A stretch of 64,000 nt of DNA from Luteimonas mephitis DSM 12574 (GTDB taxonomy: Bacteria > Pseudomonadota > Gammaproteobacteria > Xanthomonadales > Xanthomonadaceae), in NCBI RefSeq assembly GCF_000422305.1, contig NZ_AULN01000012.1, positions 331,001-395,000 of the forward strand. Direction: 5' to 3'. Shown piece by piece: positions 52,958 to 63,392 of this stretch. A program made the position numbers and the translations under genes. The notes under the pieces were generated by a model, which saw only the letters and a program-made list of their open reading frames with translations, made no database searches and was not told the DNA's origin. The number at the start of each line of letters is the position of its first letter. The first letter of the stretch is position 1.

Positions 52958-53857
52958 TCAGTCGAGCTCGCGGTGGTAGGTGGCCACGTCCGGCCAGCCG
53001 GCTTCGCGGGCATGCGCGGCCAGGGTCTCGGTGAGGTAGACCGAGCGGTGGCGGCCGCCGGTGCAGCCGAAAGCCACGGTCACGTAGCTGCGCGTGTCGG
53101 TGCGCATCCGCGGCAGCCAGTGGTCGAGGAAGCCGGTCACCTGGGTCACGTACTCGCGCACATCCGGCTGCGCGGCGAGGTAGTCGGCGACCTCGCGGTC
53201 GCGCCCGGACAGCGGCCGCAGCCGTGGATCCCAGTGCGGGTTGGGCAGCACCCGCGCATCGAACACGAAATCCGCGTCCGATGGCACGCCGCGACGGTAC
53301 GCGAATGACTCGAACAGAAGCGACAGCGAGGCGTCCAGGCCGAGGTTGAGGTCGGTGGTGACCTGGCGCCGCAGTTGGTGGACGTTGAGGTCGCTGGTGT
53401 CGATGATCACGTCCGCCAGCGCGCGCAGCGGCTTGAGCACCTGGCGTTCGAGCGCGATGGCGTCGGCCAGCGCGAGGCCGAGGTGGCTCAGCGGGTGGCG
53501 GCGCCGGGTGTCGGCATATCGCTTGAGCAGTATCTCGTCGCGGGTGTCGAAGAACACCAGTTTCGGGTCGAGCCCCATCGTGCCGACTTCCGAAAGCCAC
53601 TGCGGCAGGCTGGCGAGGTCACCGTGGCGGTTGCGCACGTCGATCCCGACGGCGAGCTTGCGGGGCGCGCCGTCGCCCTCGGCGACGCTGTGCACGAAGC
53701 TGGCGAGCAGTTCGGCCGGCAGGTTGTCGACGCAGTAGAAATCAAGGTCCTCGAAGGTCTTGAGCGCGACCGACTTGCCGCTGCCGGACATTCCGCTGAC
53801 CACCAGCAGGACGGGCTTGGTGTCGTTCGTTGTCGGTTCGCCGACGGATTCGTTCAT
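52958..53857 (-). CDS. rapZ: RNase adapter protein RapZ
   Basis: A 299-residue nucleotide-binding protein. In enterobacteria RapZ directs RNase E to the small RNA GlmZ and so tunes amino-sugar synthesis. Walker A is GMSGSGKS (about 22-29), the Walker B-like region [16 protein letters not shown], and the C-terminal RNA-binding part contains [15 protein letters not shown] with the metabolite-sensing residues of the family. It overlaps hprK by four bases and is the last gene of the rpoN block. Confidence 0.96.
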   Translation of the reverse strand: MNESVGEPTTNDTKPVLLVVSGMSGSGKSVALKTFEDLDFYCVDNLPAELLASFVHSVAEGDGAPRKLAVGIDVRNRHGDLASLPQWLSEVGTMGLDPKLVFFDTRDEILLKRYADTRRRHPLSHLGLALADAIALERQVLKPLRALADVIIDTSDLNVHQLRRQVTTDLNLGLDASLSLLFESFAYRRGVPSDADFVFDARVLPNPHWDPRLRPLSGRDREVADYLAAQPDVREYVTQVTGFLDHWLPRMRTDTRSYVTVAFGCTGGRHRSVYLTETLAAHAREAGWPDVATYHRELD

Positions 53858-54813
53858 GGCACGCCGCGCTCCAGGAAATGCGAATGGCGAGCCATGAACG
53901 CCGCCGCCGGGTCGACGCCCTTGGCCCGCAGGATATGCATGCGCGTGGCTGCTTCGGTCAGCACCGCCAGGTTGCGGCCGGGCATCACCTGCAGGGTGAT
54001 CAGCGGCACGTCCAGGTCGAGGACGCGGCGCACGCCAAGATCACCGGTCAGGCGCTCCATGCCGTCGCTGGCACTGGGCTTCGGTGCCAGCTGCGGCGGG
54101 GTCAGGTGGACGACCAGGCGCAGGTACTTGTTCCGCTTCACCGCGGTGTCGCCGAACATCTCGCGGATGTTCAGCACGCCCAGGCCGCGCAGTTCGAGCA
54201 GGTCCTGCAGCAGTTCCGGGCAGGTGCCGTCGAGCACATCGGGGGCGATCTGGGTGAACTCGGGCGCGTCGTCGGCCACCAGGCGATGGCCGCGCGAGAG
54301 CAGTTCGAGCGCCAGCTCGCTCTTGCCCGATCCCGACTCGCCGGTGATCAGCACGCCGATCGAGTAGATCTCCATGAACACCCCATGCAGGGTGACCCGG
54401 GGCGCCAGCTTGCGGGCCAGGTGGTACTGGAGGTGGTTGAGCAGTTCATGGCCGCGCCGTGGCGAACTCCACAGCGGCGTGTCCGACTCCTCGGCCGCTT
54501 CGGCCAGGTCGTCGGGACAGCGCTGGTCCTTGCTGATCACCAGCGCCAGCGGCCGGTAGCGCATCAGTTTCTCGATGATTTCCCAGCGCAGCCGCGAGTC
54601 CAGCGAGTCCAGCCAGGACAGCTCCTCGGTGCCCAGGATCTGCACCTTGTTGGGGTAGATGGTGTTGAGGTAGCCGGCCAGCGACGGCCGGCGGGCAACG
54701 GTGTCGACCGCCTCCAGCACGCGCGATTCGCCCCGCTGCCCCGCGATCCAGTGCAGGTCGAGGCTGTCGCGCATCTGCTCGAACAGGTCGGCGGCGGTGA
54801 TGCTCGCGTTCAA
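53854..54813 (-). CDS. hprK: HPr kinase/phosphorylase
   Basis: A 319-residue bifunctional enzyme that phosphorylates and dephosphorylates HPr at Ser46. Walker A is GESGSGKS (about 158-165), the family signature begins [18 protein letters not shown], and the catalytic region [15 protein letters not shown] is present. Proteobacterial HprK is known to link carbon status to PTS-Ntr signalling. It overlaps ptsN and rapZ by four bases at each end, so the three are co-translated. Confidence 0.96.
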   Translation of the reverse strand: MNASITAADLFEQMRDSLDLHWIAGQRGESRVLEAVDTVARRPSLAGYLNTIYPNKVQILGTEELSWLDSLDSRLRWEIIEKLMRYRPLALVISKDQRCPDDLAEAAEESDTPLWSSPRRGHELLNHLQYHLARKLAPRVTLHGVFMEIYSIGVLITGESGSGKSELALELLSRGHRLVADDAPEFTQIAPDVLDGTCPELLQDLLELRGLGVLNIREMFGDTAVKRNKYLRLVVHLTPPQLAPKPSASDGMERLTGDLGVRRVLDLDVPLITLQVMPGRNLAVLTEAATRMHILRAKGVDPAAAFMARHSHFLERGVP

Positions 54814-55283
54814 TGCAGCATTGCCATGGTCGGCTGCGGCAGGCCCAGCAGGATGGCGTGCAGCGTGCGCACGTCGCGGGCGTCGCGCAGCGCGTCGCGG
54901 AATCCCTGGCTGGAAAACCGTTCGGCCAGTTCCGACAGGATTTCCAGGTGCTGCTGCGGCGAGTGCTGCGGCACGCTCATCGCGAACACCAGGTCGACCG
55001 GCGCGTGGTCGCGGGCGCCGAAGTCGACCGGGTGGTCGAGCAGCAGGAAGGCCCCGCGCGCGACGCTGAACGCCTTGCTGCGGGCGTGCGGGATGGCCAC
55101 GCCGTGGCCGATGGCCGTGCTGCCCAGCGCCTCGCGTTCCCGCAGCGCGGTCCCGATGAGCGGGGTCATGGCGGGCGAGGCGTCCGCCAGCAGCCGGGCT
55201 GCGGCGTCGAGGACCTGGTCCCGGTTGCCCGCTCCAGTCAGCATCACGATGCGCCCGGGGGCGAGCAGGTCGGCGATCGGCAT
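54810..55283 (-). CDS. ptsN: PTS IIA-like nitrogen regulatory protein
   Basis: A 157-residue EIIA-Ntr signalling protein. The phosphorylatable His is His66 in [12 protein letters not shown]. The fold core ([26 protein letters not shown]) is complete. It controls potassium transport, sigma-54 genes and other targets according to its phosphorylation state in related bacteria. It overlaps hprK (ATGA) and lies 22 bases after hpf. Confidence 0.95.
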   Translation of the reverse strand: MPIADLLAPGRIVMLTGAGNRDQVLDAAARLLADASPAMTPLIGTALREREALGSTAIGHGVAIPHARSKAFSVARGAFLLLDHPVDFGARDHAPVDLVFAMSVPQHSPQQHLEILSELAERFSSQGFRDALRDARDVRTLHAILLGLPQPTMAMLH

Positions 55284-55305
55284 GGGACGGCGCCGTCCGT
55301 GCGGA

Positions 55306-55635
55306 TCAGGTGAATTCGCCGCTGCGCGCGATGCTTTCGCCGCGGCGGTAGTTGTCCACCATCTTCTGCTTGTGCTTGAGCAGCAGCCGGTCGAGCTTGT
55401 CGGCCAGCAGGTCGATCGCCGCGTACATGTCGACGGCGCTGGCATCGGCGTGCAGGTTCTGCCCCGCCACGTTGATCGTGGCCTCGGCGCAGTGGTTGGG
55501 CTTGTCGAGGCTGAGCTGGGTACGGATCTCGAAGGGCTGTTCGAAATGGCGCCCCAGGCGCTCGAACTTGCTTTCGACGTATTCGCGCAGCGCGGAGGTC
55601 ACCTTGATCTCATGGCCGTGGATATCGATACGCAT
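55306..55635 (-). CDS. hpf: Ribosome hibernation promoting factor
   Basis: A 109-residue short-type HPF that binds 30S subunits in stationary phase and promotes 100S dimers. It starts MRIDIHGHEIKVTSALREYVESKFERLGRHF and continues EATINVAGQNLHADASAVDMYAAIDLLADKLDRLLLKHK, the standard family order. AGGAGG lies about seven bases before the ATG. It is located between rpoN and ptsN, the usual proteobacterial position. Confidence 0.96.
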   Translation of the reverse strand: MRIDIHGHEIKVTSALREYVESKFERLGRHFEQPFEIRTQLSLDKPNHCAEATINVAGQNLHADASAVDMYAAIDLLADKLDRLLLKHKQKMVDNYRRGESIARSGEFT

Positions 55636-55765
55636 TCGCCACCTCCTGGTTTTCCGGCCGGGCTGGCCGGGGATCCAGCATCGCCCGAAGCGGGCGCGCA
55701 AGGGATAAAAACAGGTTAACCCAGCGTGCCGGCGGCGGGAAGGTTCAGGGCGGGCGGGGGCGTGC

Positions 55766-57187
55766 TCACGCCACGCGGACGCGCTCGTGCGAGGAGGGAA
55801 TGTTGAGCAGTTCGCGGTACTTGGCCACGGTGCGCCGGGCCACGGGCACGCCGCTGGCCTTCAATGTCTCGGCCAGGCGCGCATCGGACAGCGGCTTGCG
55901 CGGGTTCTCGGCCTCGATCAGGCGCTTGATCATTTCCTGGATGGCGATGCTCGACGCCTCGCCGCCGCCATCGGTGCCGATCCCGGAAGCGAAGAACGCG
56001 CGCAGCGGAATCGTCCCGCGCGGCGTGCGCACGTACTTGCGCGAGATCGAGCGGGAAATGGTCGATTCGTGCAGGCCGACCTCGGCCGCGACCTCGCGCA
56101 GGGTCAGCGGGCGCAGGGCCTGCGGGCCGAATTCGAGGAACCCGGACTGCTCGCGGACCAGGCACTGCACCACCTTGAGCAGGGTTTCGCCGCGCTGTGC
56201 CAGGTTCTTCAGCAGCCAGCGCGCTTCCTGCAGGCGGCCGCGCAGGTAGCCGGCATCGCTGCTGCCGGCGTGCTGGATCATCTGCTCGTAGCCGCGATGG
56301 ATGGTGAGCCGCGGCAGGCGTTCGTTGGCCAGCGCCACCCGCCACATGCCGTTCTGGCGGGTGATCACGCAGTCGGGGGTGACGTAGGTGTTGGCCGGCA
56401 GGTCGCCGATCTGGGCGCCGGGGCGCGGGTCGAGCGAGCGCAGCAGCGCCAGCGCCTGTTCGGCGGGCTCCAGTTCGCAGCGCAGCTCGGCGGCCACGCC
56501 CTCGATGCCGATCCTGGGCAGGCGATCGATGTGGTCGGTGGCGATGCGGCGCGCCAATGCGCGCCCGGGGGTGTCGTCGGGCAGGTTGTCGAGCTGCAGC
56601 ACCAGGCATTCGCCGAGGTCGCGCGCGCCGACGCCCACCGGATCGAGGCGCTGCACGTGGTGCAGCACGGCCAGCACCTCGTCGGTCGTGCACTGGATCT
56701 CCGGCAGCAGCGATTGCGCGATCGCGTCCAGCGACTCGCGCAGGTAGCCGTCGTCGTCGATCGCGTCGATCAGCATCAGCCCGATGCGCCGGTCGCGCCC
56801 GGACATCTGGGTCAGGTGCAGCTGCCATGACAGGTGGTCCTGCAGCGAGTCGGCCTGCGCCACGCGGTCGGCCGGATCGTCGCCGTCGTCGCCCTGCCAG
56901 CCGCGCGATTCCTGCCACGCTTCGCCGGACTGGCCCCAGTCGTCGTCGCGGAATTCGGTGTCTTTCGCGTCGCCGTCGTCCGCCTCGGTGCCCGGCGCAT
57001 CGTCGCTGCCGTCGCCGACGCGCAGCGGTTCGGATTCATCCCAGTCGAGCAGGGGGTTGCTCTCGACCGCGGCGTTGATCTCGGCCTCGAGTTCCAGCGC
57101 CGAAAGCTGCAGCAGGTGCAGCGCCTGGCGCAACTGTGGCGTCAGGACGAGCTGTTGTCCCAGCGATGTCTGGAGGCGTGGTTTCAT
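55766..57187 (-). CDS. rpoN: RNA polymerase sigma-54 factor
   Basis: A 473-residue sigma factor for enhancer-dependent promoters. Region I is MKPRLQTSLGQQLVLTPQLRQALHLLQLS (Gln/Leu-rich). The acidic region II follows (about 55-110, DGDAKDTEFRDDDW). The core-binding region holds the LDPVGVGARDLGECL motif. The DNA-binding part has the helix-turn-helix AAEVGLHESTISRSISRKY and the RpoN box ARRTVAKYRE (about 453-462). Length is normal. It follows lptB and precedes hpf on the same strand. Confidence 0.97.
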   Translation of the reverse strand: MKPRLQTSLGQQLVLTPQLRQALHLLQLSALELEAEINAAVESNPLLDWDESEPLRVGDGSDDAPGTEADDGDAKDTEFRDDDWGQSGEAWQESRGWQGDDGDDPADRVAQADSLQDHLSWQLHLTQMSGRDRRIGLMLIDAIDDDGYLRESLDAIAQSLLPEIQCTTDEVLAVLHHVQRLDPVGVGARDLGECLVLQLDNLPDDTPGRALARRIATDHIDRLPRIGIEGVAAELRCELEPAEQALALLRSLDPRPGAQIGDLPANTYVTPDCVITRQNGMWRVALANERLPRLTIHRGYEQMIQHAGSSDAGYLRGRLQEARWLLKNLAQRGETLLKVVQCLVREQSGFLEFGPQALRPLTLREVAAEVGLHESTISRSISRKYVRTPRGTIPLRAFFASGIGTDGGGEASSIAIQEMIKRLIEAENPRKPLSDARLAETLKASGVPVARRTVAKYRELLNIPSSHERVRVA

Positions 57188-57347
57188 CTTCCCCTGCAGC
57201 GCCCGTCGATATCCGGACCCGACCTCGGCCATCCTACCTGCCGTCCGGGGCGGGACGGCATCGGTGCCGGAGGTTGCGGCCGGCCTTCCATCGCCGGTCG
57301 CCAAGGATGAGGAAGACGCTTCGAGGCGCCTGCCATGCGTCCTCGAC

Positions 57348-58066
<719 letters not shown>

Positions 58067-58067
<1 letters not shown>

Positions 58068-58633
58068 CAGTTCTTGTCCTGCTGCGCCGGCTCGGCCTTC
58101 GGCTCGGGCTTCGCGTCCCCGGCCGGTGCCTGGTTCTTCGGCTCGAAGGTCATGTTGACGCGGCCGCCGGCGCCGGCGGCCGCGCCGCTCTGCACCTGGC
58201 CGGTCGCCATGTTGTAGACGATGCGCTCGCCGGAGATGCTGCCGCGGCCGGGCTGCTTCACCACCGCATTGCCGCTGAACACCACGGTGTCGCGGTTCTG
58301 GTCGTAGTCGATCCGCGCGGCGGTGGCATTCATCCAGCCGCCGTCGTCCATCTGCTGCTTCATCTTCACCGGCGAGCCGCTGAGCTTGATGACCTGCTCG
58401 TTGCCGCCGCGGCGGACGTCCGCCTTCGACGAATGGATCTCGAGCGTGCCCTGCACGATGTGCACGTTGCCGCGCAGGATGCAGGGTTCGGATTCATTGA
58501 CCGAGCAGTCGCTGCTGTCGGAGCTGACGTTCATGCGCTGGTTGCGGTCGGACGACTTGGCCCACGCGCTTCCCACGCACAGGCACAGCAGCGCGACGAG
58601 GACCGTCGGAAAACTAGCGGTGCGTCGGATCAT
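58067..58633 (-). CDS. lptA: Lipopolysaccharide transport periplasmic protein LptA
   Basis: A 188-residue periplasmic bridge protein. A signal peptide (about 1-25) precedes an OstA-type beta-jellyroll (about 48-150: [56 protein letters not shown]). A charged Pro/Lys-rich tail follows. It carries LPS between LptC and the outer-membrane LptD. It overlaps lptC upstream by 20 bases and lptB downstream by one. Confidence 0.95.
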
Positions 58634-59174
58634 GGCTCAGGCTGACCTTGGAAAGGAGCTGGATGCGGTTGGTGGCCAGGTCGGCCCGCATTCCAGTGCC
58701 CTGCATTGTAGAGGTGGGGCCGGTGACGGTCACCAGAACGGCAGAAGCCGCCTTGTTCGCATCCGGGAATACGTTCAGTTGCTCGGTCTTCATCGTGCTG
58801 GGGCGTGAATCGCCGGGCGGGCTGGTGGCCTCCACCTTGCCGCGCAGGCGGATCTCGCTGTTGTCGGCGGCGACCCAGCCGGTCTTCGATCGAACCTCCC
58901 AGCGCTTGCCTTCCTTGTCGGGGATCAGGAACAGCGGCGTGGCAATCGACAGGGTCTTGTCGTCGGGGCTGCGGCTGAGCTCCGGCGCGCGCAGCACGAA
59001 GGCCTCCTTGCCCTGCTTGTCCAGCGCCACCAGTTCGAAATCGTGCAGCACGTAGTCGGGTCGTGCCACGGCGGCGGCCGCTGCCGGTTCGGGTGCGCGC
59101 TGGCGCCACACCGCCCAGCCGGTGACCGCGGCAGCGACCAGCAGCACCAGGGTGAGCACGCCGCGCCAGCTCAT
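58614..59174 (-). CDS. lptC: Lipopolysaccharide export protein LptC
   Basis: A 186-residue bitopic inner-membrane protein with an N-terminal membrane helix (LTLVLLVAAAVTGWAVW) and a periplasmic jellyroll domain (about 40-180: DYVLHDFELVALDKQGKEAFVLRAP, GWVAADNSEIRLRGKVEATS, GTGMRADLATNRIQLLSKV). It receives LPS from LptBFG and hands it to LptA. It overlaps kdsC by four bases and lptA by 20, which indicates tight coupling. Confidence 0.94.
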   Translation of the reverse strand: MSWRGVLTLVLLVAAAVTGWAVWRQRAPEPAAAAAVARPDYVLHDFELVALDKQGKEAFVLRAPELSRSPDDKTLSIATPLFLIPDKEGKRWEVRSKTGWVAADNSEIRLRGKVEATSPPGDSRPSTMKTEQLNVFPDANKAASAVLVTVTGPTSTMQGTGMRADLATNRIQLLSKVSLSHDPTHR

Positions 59175-59713
59175 GGCGCGTCCACCGCGGCCAGCAGCGT
59201 GTCCACGTGGCCCTGGGCGGAGAGCAGCAGGTCGCACAGCTCGCGCGCCGCGCCTTCGCCGCCGCGTGCGGTGGTGCACCAGTGCGCGCGTTCGCGCGTC
59301 CAGGCGTGCGCGCTGGCCGGGGCCACGCCCAGGCCGACGGCGCGGATGACGCGGATGTCGGGCAGGTCGTCGCCCATGAAACACACCTGCGCCAGCCCGA
59401 TGCCCAGTTCGCTGGCCAGCCCTTCGACGCAGGCGAGCTTGTCGCCGACGCCGACGTGCGAGCGCACGCCAAGGTCGCGTGCGCGGTGAGCGGCGGCGGC
59501 GCTGCTGCGCGCGGTGACGAAGGCGACCTCGATGCCCGACTTGCGCAGCAGCGCCAGGCCTTGCCCGTCGAGCACGCTGAAGGCCTTGGACTCGCGGCCG
59601 TCGGCGTCGAAGTACAGGCGGCCATTGGTAAGCGTGCCGTCGACGTCGAAGCACGCCAGGCGGATCTTCGCGGCGCGGTCGAGGATGTCGGCTGGGATGT
59701 CGTGGTTCGGCAT
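59171..59713 (-). CDS. kdsC: KDO 8-phosphate phosphatase KdsC
   Basis: A 180-residue HAD-family phosphatase without a large cap domain, active as a tetramer, that removes phosphate from 3-deoxy-D-manno-octulosonate 8-phosphate. Motif I is CFDVDGTLTNGRLYF (Asp23, Asp25), motif II VTARSS, and motif III VCFMGDDLPD. The product Kdo is the first sugar of the LPS inner core. It overlaps lptC by four bases. A heptad repeat lies between it and kdsD. Confidence 0.96.
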   Translation of the reverse strand: MPNHDIPADILDRAAKIRLACFDVDGTLTNGRLYFDADGRESKAFSVLDGQGLALLRKSGIEVAFVTARSSAAAAHRARDLGVRSHVGVGDKLACVEGLASELGIGLAQVCFMGDDLPDIRVIRAVGLGVAPASAHAWTRERAHWCTTARGGEGAARELCDLLLSAQGHVDTLLAAVDAP

Positions 59714-59790
59714 GCGGCTGGCTTCGTGTCCGTGTTAGTGCGTTCGCATCATGCGGTCATGGAAGGTTTCGCGACGCGACTCGGGCTGTC

Positions 59791-59816
59791 CCCAACCCCG
59801 AATCCCGAATCCCCGC
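59791..59816 (-). repeat. Short heptad array, GGGATTCG units
   Basis: CCCAACC, CCGAATC, CCGAATC, CCCCG in the kdsC-kdsD gap, the same unit family as at 33890, 36721 and 38743. No inverted partner was found here. Confidence 0.82.
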
Positions 59817-59818
59817 TT

Positions 59819-60829
59819 TTAAACCACCCGGGCCCGCAACAGGTCGTGAATGTTGAGCGCGCCCACCACGCGGCGCTCGTCGTCGAGTACCACCAGCATG
59901 GTGATCTTGCGGTCCTCCATGAGCCGCGCCGCCTCGCTCGCCAACGCGCCGGCATCGATCGCCACCGGCGAGCGCGTCATCACGTCGGCGATGCGCGCGG
60001 CGTGCACGTCGATCGACGGATCGGCGAGCGTGCGGCGCAGGTCGCCGTCGGTGTACAGGCCGAGCAGGCGGCCGCCGCCGTCGACGATCGCGGTCATGCC
60101 CAGGCGCTTGCGGCTCATCTCCATCAGCGCGTCGGCCAGCGAAGCGTCCGCGGGCACGACGGGCACTTCGTCGCCGGCGTGCATCACATCGCCGATATGC
60201 AGCAGCAGGCGCCGGCCCAGCGCGCCGGCGGGGTGCGAGCGGGCGAAGTCGTCGGCGGTGAAGCCGCGCGCTTCCAGCAGCGCCACCGCCAGTGCGTCGC
60301 CCATCGCCATCGAAGCGGTGGTGCTGGACGTCGGCGCGAGGTGCAGCGGGCAGGCTTCGACGGGCACGCTCACGTCCAGGTGCACGTCGGCCTCGCGCGC
60401 CAGCGTCGACTGCGGGCGCCCGGTCATCGCCACCAGCGGGTTGCCCTGGCGCTTGAGCACCGGCAGCAGCATCAGGATCTCGTCGGATTCGCCCGAGTAC
60501 GACAGCGCCAGCACCACGTCGGCGTCGGTGATCATGCCCAGGTCGCCGTGGCCGGCCTCGCCGGGATGCACGTAGAACGCAGGGGTGCCGGTGGAGGCGA
60601 ACGTGGCGGCGATCTTGCGTGCCACGTGCCCGGACTTGCCCATGCCGATGCACACCACGCGCCCGCGGCAGGCGAGCAGGATGCGGCAGGCGCTGGAGAA
60701 GTCGCCGTTGATCCGGTCGCTGACGGCTTCCAGCCCGCGGGCCTCGGTTTCGAGGACGCGGCGGCCGCTGGCGGCCAGCGTGGCGTCGTCGACGGGCGGT
60801 GTTGGGGAGGGAGCCGTGTTGTCGGCCAT
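59819..60829 (-). CDS. kdsD: Arabinose-5-phosphate isomerase KdsD
   Basis: A 336-residue enzyme that converts ribulose 5-phosphate to arabinose 5-phosphate for Kdo synthesis. The SIS domain (about 25-190) has RVVCIGMGKSGHVARKIAATFASTG, ALSYSGESDEI and PVEACPLHLAPTSSTTASMAMGDALA. Two CBS domains follow (about 205-335: LLHIGDVMHAGDEVPVV, VMTRSPVAIDAGALASEA). It is the first gene of the kdsD to rapZ block and divergent from the bolA-like gene. Confidence 0.96.
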   Translation of the reverse strand: MADNTAPSPTPPVDDATLAASGRRVLETEARGLEAVSDRINGDFSSACRILLACRGRVVCIGMGKSGHVARKIAATFASTGTPAFYVHPGEAGHGDLGMITDADVVLALSYSGESDEILMLLPVLKRQGNPLVAMTGRPQSTLAREADVHLDVSVPVEACPLHLAPTSSTTASMAMGDALAVALLEARGFTADDFARSHPAGALGRRLLLHIGDVMHAGDEVPVVPADASLADALMEMSRKRLGMTAIVDGGGRLLGLYTDGDLRRTLADPSIDVHAARIADVMTRSPVAIDAGALASEAARLMEDRKITMLVVLDDERRVVGALNIHDLLRARVV

Positions 60830-60951
60830 ATCGAAGCCGGGGTCTTTGGGTTAGGCTAATCGGTTCATTTTATGCGTTTCGCGGCGTAAAAGCCCGCTCG
60901 ATCGGCCGCGAGCCGCCCCCGCTCATGCGGGCTTCACGAGGATTCCAGGCA

Positions 60952-62587
<1,636 letters not shown>

Positions 62588-62589
62588 GC

Positions 62590-62910
62590 ATGCAGCCCGC
62601 CGGCCGGCCATCGGGAATCCCGCTGCGGCGCAAGCTGCTGTTCGGCGCGCTCGCGCTGCTGGTCCTGTACTCGGGCTATGCGTGGCATGCGGGCCTGGCG
62701 TTCACCTCGGGCATCGCCACGCAGGACATGGACTGGAACGGCGATGGCAAGGTGTCCACGCGCGAAGCCATGCAGTCGTGGTACGCGGTGACCGTGCGCA
62801 GCACGCGCGAGGGCAAGCGCGAATGCCACAGTTTCTTCTGGCGCGGCCAAGAAGATGGCCAGCCGATCCGGGTGGACTGCCGGACGACGTTTTCCGGGCA
62901 GGAAGACTGA
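62590..62910 (+). CDS. Small membrane-anchored EF-hand protein
   Basis: A 106-residue protein with an N-terminal membrane anchor (LLFGALALLVLYSGYAW, about 16-32), probably uncleaved, and one EF-hand-like calcium loop DMDWNGDGKVST (about 46-57) followed by the helix REAMQSWYAV. Two cysteines (ECHSFFW, VDCRTTF) may be bridged in the periplasm. I do not recognise a named family. It starts only two bases after the murA stop, so the two are likely co-transcribed. Confidence 0.8.
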   Translation: MQPAGRPSGIPLRRKLLFGALALLVLYSGYAWHAGLAFTSGIATQDMDWNGDGKVSTREAMQSWYAVTVRSTREGKRECHSFFWRGQEDGQPIRVDCRTTFSGQED

Positions 62911-62956
62911 CGCGGGATCCATGCGTCATGGGTAGCCGGCAATAGCCGTTCCATTG

Positions 62957-63069
62957 CCCCAGCCCCCAGCCCCCAGCCCCCAGCTCCCAGCTCCCAGCTC
63001 CCAGCCCCCAGCTCCCAGCTCCCAGCCCCCAGCTCCCAGCCCCCAGCCCCCAGCCCCCAGCCCCCAGCT
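62957..63069 (-). repeat. Sixteen-copy heptad array, GGGnGCT units
   Basis: About sixteen 7-mers on the minus strand read GGGGGCT or GGGAGCT in mixed order (CCCAGCC/CCCAGCT on the plus strand). Every unit brings a run of three to five G on the minus strand, so a G-quadruplex is possible. Confidence 0.92.
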
Positions 63070-63116
63070 TTTGCTTTGCCCTTGCTCTTTCCCGCAAATG
63101 AATTCACACCGCATTC

Positions 63117-63168
63117 CCGCAGACCCGAAGGGCGCCGCACACGACGTGCGGCGCCTCCGGGTCTGCGG
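63117..63168. repeat. Third copy of the CAGACCCG-hairpin module
   Basis: CCGCAGACCCGAAGGGCG begins a stem-loop of about 20 bp (inner stem GGCGCCGCAC/GTGCGGCGCC, loop ACGAC, outer stem GCAGACCCG/CGGGTCTGC). It is the same module as the outer arms of the composite repeat at 41048-41120 and 41404-41486, including the preceding TGAATnnAC and a pyrimidine-rich tandem stretch. Confidence 0.85.
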
Positions 63169-63392
63169 AGCTGCGGCGTAGATTTGTTTGCGGAAAAGCA
63201 AGAAAAGCCAAGTCCCAAGGTCTGAGGATGACCCGACGGCTGCCGTCAAATTGGAAGGCGAGGGGCAGGGGCTTTGGCAAGTGATGCCGGAGGCGCTGGA
63301 CGAGCAGGCGTTCCCCTGCTGGAAACCCGTCTTCGAAGAGGACGGATCAGACCGCACGATTCCCGGAACGGCACTGCGATCCGGGAACGGCT

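Larger units (their letters stand above)
62911..63392. other. Gene-free gap with heptad array and hairpin
   Basis: About 480 bases without a credible gene. A 7-bp tandem array (62957-63069), a pyrimidine-rich linker (63070-63100), a 20-bp stem-loop (63117-63168) and about 220 bases of unremarkable sequence up to the end of the DUF3108 gene. Open frames across the array give only GAGSWELG-type repeats. Confidence 0.75.

Noticed and set aside
50501-53308. Open frame of about 935 codons opposite the protease and rapZ
   Set aside because: Antisense shadow. The protease triad and RapZ motifs identify the minus strand as coding.
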